From Bacteroidales bacterium (GTDB lineage Bacteria > Bacteroidota > Bacteroidia > Bacteroidales > F082): a DNA stretch of 10,165 nucleotides. Location of the stretch: positions 1 to 10,165 of the forward strand of contig JAILDR010000244.1 in NCBI GenBank assembly GCA_024689285.1, read 5' to 3'. Under the pieces are notes generated by a model. The model did not search any database. It had not been told where the DNA came from and saw only the letters and a program-made list of their open reading frames with translations. The number at the start of each line of letters is the position of its first letter. Position 1 is the first letter of the stretch. This document shows, piece by piece, positions 1-6,557 of this stretch. The translations under genes and the position numbers were made by a program.

Positions 1-1
1 G

Positions 2-748
2 GGCGTTTACATCGTCCGCAGCAAAGCTGAATGGCAGTCTGCCTTGGACGACATCGACCACAACTTCGCCAAGCAGTGTGCCGTATTCCCCGACACCGTT
101 GTACGGAGCGAAATGTTTGTGTTGGAGCAGTTCATCGAAGGCGAGGAATATGCCGTGGATGCCTATTATGATGCCGAAGGCAAACCCAACATCATCAACA
201 TTTTCCACCACATCTTCAAGAACGAGACTGACGTCAGCGACCGTCTCTACTGCATGAGCAAACAGATTTTTGAAGCCAATTATCCAGCCTTCAACCAGTT
301 CTGCATCGACCTGAATGGTGTCCTCGGTTTGCGCAATTTCCCGATGCATGTGGAGTTCCGCGTCGACAAAAACACGGGCCGCGCCATCCCGATTGAGGTC
401 AACCCGTTGCGTTTTGCAGGCATGTGCCTCAACGACATCACACGCCACACCTGCGGAGTGCTACCCGTAAGAGCTTATTTTGAAGGCACACACCCCGATT
501 ACGCCACCATGTGGAACGGCATCGAGAACGACGTGTTCAGTTTCGTCGTTTTGGACAAGCCCTACGACACTAACCGCAAACTCGACTTCGAGCGCATCAA
601 GAAGCATTTCCACGGTGTGCTGGAAACCCGCGACATCATGAACCCCGCCATGAGCATCTGGGGATTCCTGTTTACAAAGACCGCCCCTGAACACAAGGCC
701 GAATTGCAGGAGATTCTGCATTCCACCTTGGAAGAGTTTATGGTTTGA
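2..748 (+). CDS. ATP-grasp domain protein, 5'-truncated by window edge
   Basis: The reading frame is open from position 2 to a TGA at 746-748, giving 248 codons with no true start in view; the TTG at 44 is internal. The visible part looks like the C-terminal half of an ATP-grasp ligase. The segment LEQFIEGEEYAVDAYYD (about residues 41-57 of the visible protein) resembles the ATP-grasp strand that contacts ATP. The later MHVEFRVD and IPIEVNPLRFAGMC segments carry the acidic and Asn residues (E...EVNP) that bind Mg-ATP in this fold. ATP-grasp enzymes join a carboxylate to an amine or thiol through an acylphosphate. The substrate cannot be read from this fragment, and the N-terminal domain that would help is missing. 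No signal peptide or membrane segment is visible, so it is probably cytosolic. The fold is fairly secure; the specific function is unknown. Confidence 0.8.
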   Translation, partial: GVYIVRSKAEWQSALDDIDHNFAKQCAVFPDTVVRSEMFVLEQFIEGEEYAVDAYYDAEGKPNIINIFHHIFKNETDVSDRLYCMSKQIFEANYPAFNQFCIDLNGVLGLRNFPMHVEFRVDKNTGRAIPIEVNPLRFAGMCLNDITRHTCGVLPVRAYFEGTHPDYATMWNGIENDVFSFVVLDKPYDTNRKLDFERIKKHFHGVLETRDIMNPAMSIWGFLFTKTAPEHKAELQEILHSTLEEFMV

Positions 749-763
749 CGCGAGACTTTTTGA

Positions 764-801
764 AGGAAATTTCTTCTATAAAAGAAATTTTTCCTGTTTT
801 T
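764..801 (+). terminator. A/T-rich terminator-like hairpin after the ATP-grasp gene
   Basis: Fifteen bases after the ATP-grasp stop, AGGAAATTTCTT (764-775) can pair with AAGAAATTTTTCCT (782-795) apart from a two-base bulge. The loop is about six bases and GTTTTT follows (796-801). This has the shape of an intrinsic terminator, but the stem is almost all A/T and therefore weak. A related GAAAATTTCTTCCATAAAA stretch at 805-823 repeats part of the left arm. It separates the ATP-grasp gene from the toxin-antitoxin operon. Confidence 0.4.
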
Positions 802-844
802 GACGAAAATTTCTTCCATAAAACTCAAAACATCTCACCCCAAT

Positions 845-867
845 TGTAAGAAATTTTCTTACATTTG
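845..867 (+). promoter_or_regulatory. parDE promoter -7 box overlapped by a 19-bp palindrome (putative operator)
   Basis: TACATTTG at 860-867 is an exact match to the Bacteroidetes -7 consensus TAnnTTTG and lies 20 bases before the parD ATG. No convincing -33 TTTG was seen at the usual distance. A perfect palindrome, TGTAAGAAATTTTCTTACA, covers 845-863 with nine-base arms around a central T, and it overlaps the first four bases of the -7 box. Ribbon-helix-helix antitoxins such as ParD bind palindromes at their own promoters and repress them. This palindrome is therefore the natural operator candidate. Operator function is inferred; the palindrome and box are seen directly. Confidence 0.6.
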
Positions 868-887
868 CGGCGTAAAATCATATTCTC

Positions 888-1139
888 ATGAGCAGAACAG
901 TAACAGCATCATTGGGCCCTCATTATGAGGAATTTATTCAAAATAGCATTCGCTGCGGAAGATATAACAATGCCAGTGAAGTCATTAGGGCTGGGCTTCG
1001 CAGATTGGAGGAAGACGAGTCGCGCCTAGCCGCATTAAGAGCCGCTTTAGAAGAAGGTGAAGCCAGTCCCGATGTTGAGGATTTCGACCCTGACCGTTTT
1101 CTTCAAGAAATGAAAGCAAAATACAAAGCAAATGGCTGA
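888..1139 (+). CDS. parD: ParD-family antitoxin (ribbon-helix-helix)
   Basis: This 83-residue protein fits the ParD family in size and layout. The N-terminal TVTASL strand (residues 4-9) is followed by HYEEFIQNSIRCGRYNNASE and VIRAGLRRLEEDE. That is the ribbon-helix-helix pattern used for dimerisation and DNA binding, with the typical G-R-Y-N-N-A-S-E-V-I-R turn. The acidic tail from about residue 45 (ALRAALEEGEASPDVEDFD) is the part that normally wraps the toxin. ParD neutralises the ParE toxin and represses its own operon with it. The gene overlaps the downstream toxin gene by eight bases (ATGGCTGA), an arrangement that supports translational coupling. The palindrome at 845-863 is its probable binding site. 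The family call is secure; pairing with the adjacent toxin follows from the overlap. Confidence 0.93.
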   Translation: MSRTVTASLGPHYEEFIQNSIRCGRYNNASEVIRAGLRRLEEDESRLAALRAALEEGEASPDVEDFDPDRFLQEMKAKYKANG

Positions 1140-1428
1140 CTATATTCTTTCCAAAAAGGCATCAGAAGACTTAATCAAGATTTGGTATTATACGATGAAT
1201 ACTTGGTCTGAAGAGCAAGCGGACATTTATTACCAAAACTTTATTCAATCCTTTGAGCATATAGCCCAAAGCCCTGATTCCGTTGGGCGTTCTTACGATG
1301 ATGTACGCACAGACTATCGTAGTTTTCGTTCTGGAAGGCATATCATTTTCTATCGAATACTGAAAAACCGTAAAGTCCGAATTATTAGAATCCTTCACGA
1401 ACGGATGGATTTCGAGCGGCATTTGTAA
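1132..1428 (+). CDS. parE: ParE/RelE-superfamily toxin
   Basis: This 98-residue protein matches ParE toxins in length and motifs. It has an N-terminal strand (YILSKKASEDL), two helices that form a hairpin (about residues 11-47), and then the strands YRSFRSGRHIIFYRI (about 63-77) and VRIIRILHERMDFERHL (about 82-98). The closing I-L-H-E-R-M-D signature is typical of the ParE branch rather than the mRNA-cleaving RelE branch. Known ParE proteins poison DNA gyrase; whether this one does cannot be read from sequence. The ATG lies inside the end of parD, so the toxin is made only after the antitoxin is translated. The frame is intact with no truncation, so the module may be functional. Such modules are often acquired horizontally, but no integrase or transposase lies in view. 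Confidence 0.92.
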   Translation: MADYILSKKASEDLIKIWYYTMNTWSEEQADIYYQNFIQSFEHIAQSPDSVGRSYDDVRTDYRSFRSGRHIIFYRILKNRKVRIIRILHERMDFERHL

Positions 1429-1509
1429 TTGTGCTCTACAACTACCCTAAATATGTCATCTCGATGACGCCGCTTGTCAACCGAAACGACGACAATGGCA
1501 TCATTCACT

Positions 1510-1517
1510 TACATTTG
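1510..1517 (+). promoter_or_regulatory. Second TAnnTTTG box within a 13-mer repeated from the parDE promoter
   Basis: TACATTTG matches the Bacteroidetes -7 consensus. It lies within CTTACATTTGCGG (1508-1520), which is identical to 858-870 in the parDE promoter. It is about 355 bases before the lipoprotein ATG at 1872, so a transcript from here would have a long leader containing the tandem repeat and hairpin. No clear -33 element was seen. It may be a live upstream promoter or only a relic. Confidence 0.35.
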
Positions 1518-1617
1518 CGGAAGTTTATGACGGAAGGACTGGGATAAAATATACCCCTTTGATGCAAAGCCTTTCTCCCCTCCCAACTGGCTATTTGCAC
1601 CCGAGTTAACAGCACTA

Positions 1618-1658
1618 TTCTTCAATTGTTCTTCGTTTGTTCTTCGATTGTTCTTCGT
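1618..1658 (+). repeat. 11-bp tandem repeat, three full units plus a partial unit
   Basis: The units are TTGTTCTTCGT (1626-1636), TTGTTCTTCGA (1637-1647) and TTGTTCTTCGT (1648-1658), preceded by a partial unit TTCTTCAA (1618-1625). The 11-bp period is close to one helical turn, so a protein bound to each unit would sit on the same DNA face. The array lies upstream of the lipoprotein gene in otherwise non-coding DNA. It could equally be a slippage-prone spacer. Confidence 0.75.
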
Positions 1659-1678
1659 TTTTATATCGAACAACAATC
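1646..1678 (+). repeat. Inverted repeat forming a hairpin with the last tandem unit
   Basis: GATTGTTCTTCG (1646-1657) pairs with CGAACAACAATC (1667-1678) at 11 of 12 positions, the exception being one C-C mismatch. The nine-base A/T loop is TTTTTATAT. The left arm is the last tandem unit, so the right arm is an inverted copy of the same sequence. No T-run follows, which argues against an intrinsic terminator on the plus strand. A protein-binding site or leader structure is more plausible. Confidence 0.55.
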
Positions 1679-1846
1679 AAATAACAATATAATATCTATA
1701 GAATAAATATGCAGGTAATCTGGGCACAGGTACGATGCAAAGATGAGAGAAGTACCTTTCAACAAAAAAAATAACGGATATGGTCATGCTCCGTCCGTTG
1801 CAAATAGGAATTTTCGGAATATGCAAGATGTATATTGGAAAATTTC

Positions 1847-1854
1847 TAATTTTG
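1847..1854 (+). promoter_or_regulatory. -7 box of the transglutaminase-like lipoprotein gene
   Basis: TAATTTTG is an exact match to TAnnTTTG and lies 17 bases before the ATG at 1872. Transcription would begin near 1861, giving a leader of only about ten bases. That makes the upstream in-frame ATG at 1743 untranslatable from this promoter and supports the start at 1872. No good -33 element was found. Confidence 0.5.
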
Positions 1855-1871
1855 CCGAAAATAGCTTCAAT

Positions 1872-4430
1872 ATGAAAAACACTTTATTTATCATTCTTGC
1901 TTTCTCATCCCTACTCTTCGCAAGCTGCACAGGGAAAGCCAAACAAAAGCCCTTCACCGAAAAAGAAGCCCTCGAATTTCTCTACGATTATATGCCCCTT
2001 GGGGATAGCGTGGACTACAGCGAGGACTATTACCGCGAGTGCATCCAGTATGCCTTCCGCGCCAAGGAAGAACTGCCTTGGGGTGCTAACATTCCCGAGC
2101 GCGAGTTCAAGCATTTCGTGGTGCCTGTTCGCGTCAATAACGAGAACCTCGACGCCTTCCGAAGCACCTATTACGAGGAGCTGAAAGACCGTGTGAAAGA
2201 CTTATCCTTATATGATGCCGTCCTTGAAGTGAACCACTGGTGCCACGAGCATGTGAATTACAAAGGCTCTGACAGCCGTACCTCATCACCGATGGCGACA
2301 GTCAAGACCTCATGGGGACGCTGTGGCGAGGAGTCGACATTATTGGTGACGGCCTTGCGCACCGTTGGCATTCCGGCAAGGCAAGTCTACACGCCCCGCT
2401 GGGCACATTGCGACGACAATCACGCATGGGTGGAAGCTTGGGTAGACGGACAATGGCACTTCCTTGGTGCCTGCGAGCCCGAACCTGTGCTTGATTTAGG
2501 TTGGTTCAACGAACCTGCCTCGCGCTCCTTATTATTACATACCCGCGTCTTCGGCAACTATGATGGTCCCGAAGAGGTCATCAGCCGCAGCCCCTACTAC
2601 ACTGAAATCAACGTAGTAGACAACTATGGCAAAACCGCCAAGACCATCATCACCGTGGTAGACAGCGAAGGCAATCCGCAAGCCAACCTGCCCGTGGAGT
2701 TCAAGATATACAACTATGCCGAGTTCTGCACCGTGGTGAAAAAGACCACTGACAAGAACGGTCAGACCTGGCTCACAGCCGGCTTGGGCTGCATGATGGC
2801 TTACGCTGCCAAGGACGGCAAATTTGGCTACCAGGTCTTTAAGTCGGGTGAACAAGAAAACGTCACCATCACCCTCGACCATGAGGAAGGCACGGAAGAG
2901 ACCTTTGAATTTGACATGGTTCCTCCCCCACCGACAAGCGTTCTGCCAGAAGTCACACCAGAGATGCGTGACAAGAACGACCAGCGCATCGCATACGAGG
3001 ATTCATTGCGCAATGACTACATCAAAGCTTGCAAAGACGCTCAAAACATAATCATTGCCAACACGGGCAACAAAACTTTATGCAGCATCATCGGGAAGTC
3101 GTGGGGCAACTACCAGACACTCGCTGATTTCGTGAGATACGCCCAAGACAAAAATCAGGAAATCAAGGCTGTGGAACTGCTCAAAGCCGTTTCTGACAAA
3201 GACTTGCGCGACATAAGTCTTTCTGTCTTGCAAGACCATTTCGACAACACGCCCGACCTCACTTCATCCATCATCTCAATGCCGACTGAGTTGTACGGCG
3301 AATACATCCTCAGCCCTCGTATCAGCAATGAAATGATTGTGCCTTGGCGCAAAACCCTCTCTAATTTCTTCCCAAAGGAGGAAGCCCAAAGATACCACGA
3401 CAACCCAGCCTTGTTGGTCGACTGGGTGAAAAACAACATCAGCGTCAACGATGACCTCAACCCACAACGCTTCCCCATCTCGCCCATCGGTGTGCTGAAA
3501 GCACGCAAGGCCGACCGTCATTCCCGCGACATTTTCTTTGTTGCCTCAGCACGCAGTTTAGGCATCGCCGCACAAATCAATCCCGTCACGGGCAAGGTGC
3601 AATATTTTGAAAACGAATGGACCACCGTGGATTTTGAAGCCGAGCAACCCAGCACGTCAGCAACAGGCTATCTCGACATTCATTACTTCCCCATCGCCTC
3701 CATGCCCGACCCGAAATACTATACGCATTTCAGCATCAAGAAATTGGACGGCAACAGCTTCAAGCTTCTGGCCTACGATGCCCAAGACCCAGGCATCGAC
3801 GATGGCATGACACTGTCGAGCTTCGAGCACCCGACACCCTTAGAGGCTGGATATTACATCCTCACCTCAGGCACTCGCCTCAACGACGGCACCGCATTGG
3901 CCCACAGCCAATTCTTCACCATCAAAGCCAACGAGACCACTGTTATCGACCTCGTCTTTCGTGAGCCTGACAATACAATCCATGTCATCGGAAGTTTCTA
4001 TGCAGAGAATTCCTTTACCGACCCTGAGAGCGAAGAGGAATACAAGCCCAAGCACCTGATACAAGACAGTTATTACATCCTCGGCCTCCTTGACCAAGGC
4101 AGTGAGCCGACCACCCACGCCATGCAGGATATCGCCACTTTCCGTAAAGAATTTGAAGCAAGCGGACTACCCATCATTTTCATCTTCGAGAACAAAGAGG
4201 AATATGACAAGTTCATGCTAAAGAGTTTCAGTGAATTGCCCAACACCATTACCTATGGCCTTGATGACGGCACCATCCATGAAAATCTCGTTGAGAGTTT
4301 ACACCTCGACAAATCAAGCCTTCCTATCTTCATCATTGCCAATGCCAACAGTGAAGTAGTTTTTGCAAAGCAGGGCTACACCATCGGCTTGGGCGAACAG
4401 ATGCTGAAAGAAATAGCAAAGCTAAAATGA
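1872..4430 (+). CDS. Transglutaminase-like lipoprotein with thioredoxin-like C-terminus
   Basis: The start at 1872 gives 852 residues beginning with a lipoprotein signal peptide (MKNTLFIILAFSSLLFASC, lipobox LFAS-C19). No acidic surface-export signal follows Cys19, so a periplasm-facing lipoprotein is likely. Residues about 112-215 form a transglutaminase-like domain with WGRCGEES (Cys151) and DDNHAWVEAW (His184). Where the usual catalytic Asp of H-x-D folds is expected, the sequence reads LGACEPEP. A glutamate may substitute, and peptidase or transferase activity is uncertain. Residues about 243-337 look like beta-sandwich repeats. Residues about 535-570 repeat the transglutaminase core pattern (SPIGVLK... 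ARSLGIAA) but lack Cys. Residues about 703-852 resemble a thioredoxin fold ending SSLPIFIIANANSEVVFAKQG, without a CxxC motif. The substrate is unknown. The gene ends 7 bp from dsbD, convergently. Confidence 0.85.
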   Translation: MKNTLFIILAFSSLLFASCTGKAKQKPFTEKEALEFLYDYMPLGDSVDYSEDYYRECIQYAFRAKEELPWGANIPEREFKHFVVPVRVNNENLDAFRSTYYEELKDRVKDLSLYDAVLEVNHWCHEHVNYKGSDSRTSSPMATVKTSWGRCGEESTLLVTALRTVGIPARQVYTPRWAHCDDNHAWVEAWVDGQWHFLGACEPEPVLDLGWFNEPASRSLLLHTRVFGNYDGPEEVISRSPYYTEINVVDNYGKTAKTIITVVDSEGNPQANLPVEFKIYNYAEFCTVVKKTTDKNGQTWLTAGLGCMMAYAAKDGKFGYQVFKSGEQENVTITLDHEEGTEETFEFDMVPPPPTSVLPEVTPEMRDKNDQRIAYEDSLRNDYIKACKDAQNIIIANTGNKTLCSIIGKSWGNYQTLADFVRYAQDKNQEIKAVELLKAVSDKDLRDISLSVLQDHFDNTPDLTSSIISMPTELYGEYILSPRISNEMIVPWRKTLSNFFPKEEAQRYHDNPALLVDWVKNNISVNDDLNPQRFPISPIGVLKARKADRHSRDIFFVASARSLGIAAQINPVTGKVQYFENEWTTVDFEAEQPSTSATGYLDIHYFPIASMPDPKYYTHFSIKKLDGNSFKLLAYDAQDPGIDDGMTLSSFEHPTPLEAGYYILTSGTRLNDGTALAHSQFFTIKANETTVIDLVFREPDNTIHVIGSFYAENSFTDPESEEEYKPKHLIQDSYYILGLLDQGSEPTTHAMQDIATFRKEFEASGLPIIFIFENKEEYDKFMLKSFSELPNTITYGLDDGTIHENLVESLHLDKSSLPIFIIANANSEVVFAKQGYTIGLGEQMLKEIAKLK

Positions 4431-4437
4431 ATCGAAC

Positions 4438-6501
4438 TTAATCGACAACATGTTGATAATAAGTTCCTTCCTCAAAGTTCTTAAGGGCTTCCTTAAGGAA
4501 AGTCACAAAAGCGTCCTTGTCTAAATCGTAAGCACGGGGCTTCACCAGAAGGTTGCCGTTGTGGTCCATTAGGCAATAGTAAGGCTGGGCATTGGTGCCA
4601 AACTTCGAGATTTGAAAGTCAGCATACTTGCGTCCAATGGTTTTCTTTTCCTTACCGTCGTATGTAGAAACATACCATTCCTCCTTCGGAAGAGATGTCT
4701 TATCATCGACATACAAAGCACAGAGAACAAAGTTATTACGCAACATGTCCTTCACACGCGGGTCGCTCCAAACATTAGCTTCCATTTCCCGGCAGTTTAC
4801 GCAACCATGACCCGTGAAGTCAACAAAGATGGGTCTGTTCAAAGCTTTTGCAGCGGCCAAGGCTTGGTCGTAGTCAAAGTAACCTTTCAAATTGTGCGGA
4901 AGATGGAAAAGACCGGCATATTTAGGCTCTTCGGTAAACACTTCAGAAGCAACAGCTTGGGTTTGACCTTGTGGTGCCACAGCCGTATTGGCGAACTTGG
5001 CATCCACATACTCAATGACTTTTTCGCTGTTTTCTTCAATGATTCTATTGAGGTCGAAATCGAGGGTTTGCTTGGGAGGCAGATAGCCAGAAAGAGCTTT
5101 CAGAGGAGCACCCCACATGCCTGGAATCATATAGACAACGAAGGTTAAGTCGATAATAATGAGCACAAGGCGGAACACGCCCAATTCCTTGAGTTCTTTC
5201 TCGCCCTTGAAACGAATCCTACCCATGAGATAAAGGCCCAACAAGGCGAAGCAGACAATCCAAATGCCAAGATAGACCTCGCGGTCAAGCAAATGCCAGT
5301 GGTAGGTTTGGTCGGCAACGCTTAAGAACTTGAAGCCCAATGCAACTTCGATGAAGCCTAACACCACTTTCACCGAGGTAAGCCAGCCACCGCTCTTGGG
5401 CAGACGTTGGAGCAGATTCGGGAAGAAAGCAAACAAGGCAAACGGCAAAGCGAAAGCCACTGCGAAGGCAAACATCGTCACTATGGGAGCCCAGAACTCG
5501 CCTGAGGTCGATTTGATGAGCACCGTACCCACAATAGGTCCAGTGCAGGCAAACGACACCAACACCAGCGTCAAGGCCATGAAGAAGATGCCGCCCAAAC
5601 TTTGGGTGCCTTGTTTACTGTCGCTCTTGTTCACCATATTACTGCCCAATGTGATTTCGAAGGCACCAAAGAACGATGCAGCAAAAATCATGAACACGAG
5701 GAAGAAGATGATATTGGGCAGCCAGTGGGTGGCCAACCAGTTGAAGATGTCTGCAGTAACGCTATTGCCGCCCACAAGCCAAGTCACCAAGATGATGATG
5801 GCGATAGGCAGCGTATACAGTAACACGATGAAAACAAAATACATAAAGGCTTTGAACCGGCCTTGAGCCTTGCTTTCTCCCTCGCCGTGCATGAAGAATG
5901 AAACGGTCATAGGAATCATGGGGAACACGCAAGGCGTCAAAATGGCGGCAAATCCCCAAAGGATAGCTTCAAGAATCATGCCCCAGATATTGGATTTCTT
6001 GCCAGCAGTGACTTCAGGCTCAACGGCCTCAATCACAGCAGGTTCGCCATATTGCAAGTTAACGTCTTCGGTCAATGAAACGCATTGTCCGTCCTTACAG
6101 GCCTGATAGTTGATTTCGCCCGTGATGGGGAACGAGCCGTCTTTCAGTTTGCGGAACGTCTGGGCAAAGGACGCCGTGCCTGCGAACTGTTTGTATTCCA
6201 CCTCGAAGATGTCGTCGTAAAACAGCGGCACCTCGGTAAGATCGCGGGCCTCGCCCACCGGCTCGAAGAACTCAGAGGCCTGGATGTCGAACACCGTCGG
6301 CAATGGAGCCAGGTCGGGCATCTTGGTGGAATAGATGTGGAATTCCGGGTCGATGGTGGCTGTTGCAACCAAGTCGAACTCGTTCTCGTTCAGGTTCTCG
6401 ATGGCGAAAGTCCATTTAACGGGGTCAATGATTTGCGCTTGAACCCTCATAGGCATAACGGCGATGAAAGCCAACAGCAGGCAGAAAAACAGTCGTTTCA
6501 T
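4438..6501 (-). CDS. dsbD: Thiol:disulfide interchange protein DsbD (protein-disulfide reductase)
   Basis: This 687-residue protein has the three-part DsbD design. A signal peptide (residues 1-22, cleavage near QA-Q) leads into the periplasmic alpha domain with the pair CKDGQC (Cys135, Cys140). The membrane domain (about 171-463) has eight or so hydrophobic segments, with ILTPCVFPMIP (Cys191) and FACTGPIVG (Cys319) marking the two redox cysteines. The C-terminal thioredoxin domain (about 535-687) contains DFTGHGCVNCREME (Cys567, Cys570) and a likely cis-proline at NAQP (Pro640). In characterised DsbD, electrons from cytoplasmic thioredoxin pass through these three cysteine pairs to periplasmic partners that reduce misoxidised proteins or serve cytochrome c maturation. 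All six cysteines are present, so it should be active. It follows tilS on the same strand but has a -7 box of its own. Confidence 0.96.
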   Translation of the reverse strand: MKRLFFCLLLAFIAVMPMRVQAQIIDPVKWTFAIENLNENEFDLVATATIDPEFHIYSTKMPDLAPLPTVFDIQASEFFEPVGEARDLTEVPLFYDDIFEVEYKQFAGTASFAQTFRKLKDGSFPITGEINYQACKDGQCVSLTEDVNLQYGEPAVIEAVEPEVTAGKKSNIWGMILEAILWGFAAILTPCVFPMIPMTVSFFMHGEGESKAQGRFKAFMYFVFIVLLYTLPIAIIILVTWLVGGNSVTADIFNWLATHWLPNIIFFLVFMIFAASFFGAFEITLGSNMVNKSDSKQGTQSLGGIFFMALTLVLVSFACTGPIVGTVLIKSTSGEFWAPIVTMFAFAVAFALPFALFAFFPNLLQRLPKSGGWLTSVKVVLGFIEVALGFKFLSVADQTYHWHLLDREVYLGIWIVCFALLGLYLMGRIRFKGEKELKELGVFRLVLIIIDLTFVVYMIPGMWGAPLKALSGYLPPKQTLDFDLNRIIEENSEKVIEYVDAKFANTAVAPQGQTQAVASEVFTEEPKYAGLFHLPHNLKGYFDYDQALAAAKALNRPIFVDFTGHGCVNCREMEANVWSDPRVKDMLRNNFVLCALYVDDKTSLPKEEWYVSTYDGKEKKTIGRKYADFQISKFGTNAQPYYCLMDHNGNLLVKPRAYDLDKDAFVTFLKEALKNFEEGTYYQHVVD

Positions 6502-6543
6502 ACGTTTAATGTTTTATTTGCAAACGAATTGATAATTAAGCCA

Positions 6544-6551
6544 CAAAAATA
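6544..6551 (-). promoter_or_regulatory. -7 box of the dsbD promoter
   Basis: Read on the minus strand the sequence is TATTTTTG, an exact TAnnTTTG match. It lies between the tilS stop (6558-6560) and the dsbD ATG (6499-6501). Transcription would start near 6537, giving a leader of roughly 36 bases. No clear -33 TTTG was seen. The local sequence is A/T-rich, so a chance match is possible. Confidence 0.45.
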
Positions 6552-6557
6552 CAAAAA

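Larger units (their letters stand above)
1429..1871. other. 443-bp non-coding region between parE and the transglutaminase-like gene
   Basis: No convincing gene was found here on either strand. The region holds a second copy of a promoter-like 13-mer (1508-1520), a tandem repeat of an 11-bp unit (1618-1658), a hairpin (1646-1678), and a second exact -7 box (1847-1854). The frame of the downstream gene is open back to an ATG at 1743. That extension encodes 43 residues without recognisable features and would bury the lipoprotein signal, so it is treated as non-coding. Confidence 0.7.

Noticed and set aside
888..1428. ParDE considered as part of a larger mobile or defence island
   Set aside because: No integrase, transposase, nuclease or other defence gene lies nearby, and the flanking genes look chromosomal.
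1455..1468. GTCATCTCGATGAC palindrome after parE, considered as a terminator
   Set aside because: The loop is only two bases and no T-run follows; a short palindrome of this kind can arise by chance.
1738..1745. Minus-strand CATCTTTG, a one-mismatch -7 box pointing back toward parDE
   Set aside because: It has one mismatch, no -33 element and no minus-strand gene to serve.
4446..4455. CAACATGTTG palindrome next to the dsbD stop
   Set aside because: Ten bases only, fully within the dsbD C-terminal codons, with no supporting regulatory context.
4480..4500. CTTAAGG-GCTT-CCTTAAG hairpin near the dsbD 3' end, considered as a terminator for the convergent genes
   Set aside because: It lies inside dsbD coding sequence and lacks a T-run on either strand.
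5330..5866. 178-codon plus-strand open frame antisense to dsbD
   Set aside because: Entirely inside the dsbD membrane domain on the opposite strand, with no domain or signal of its own.
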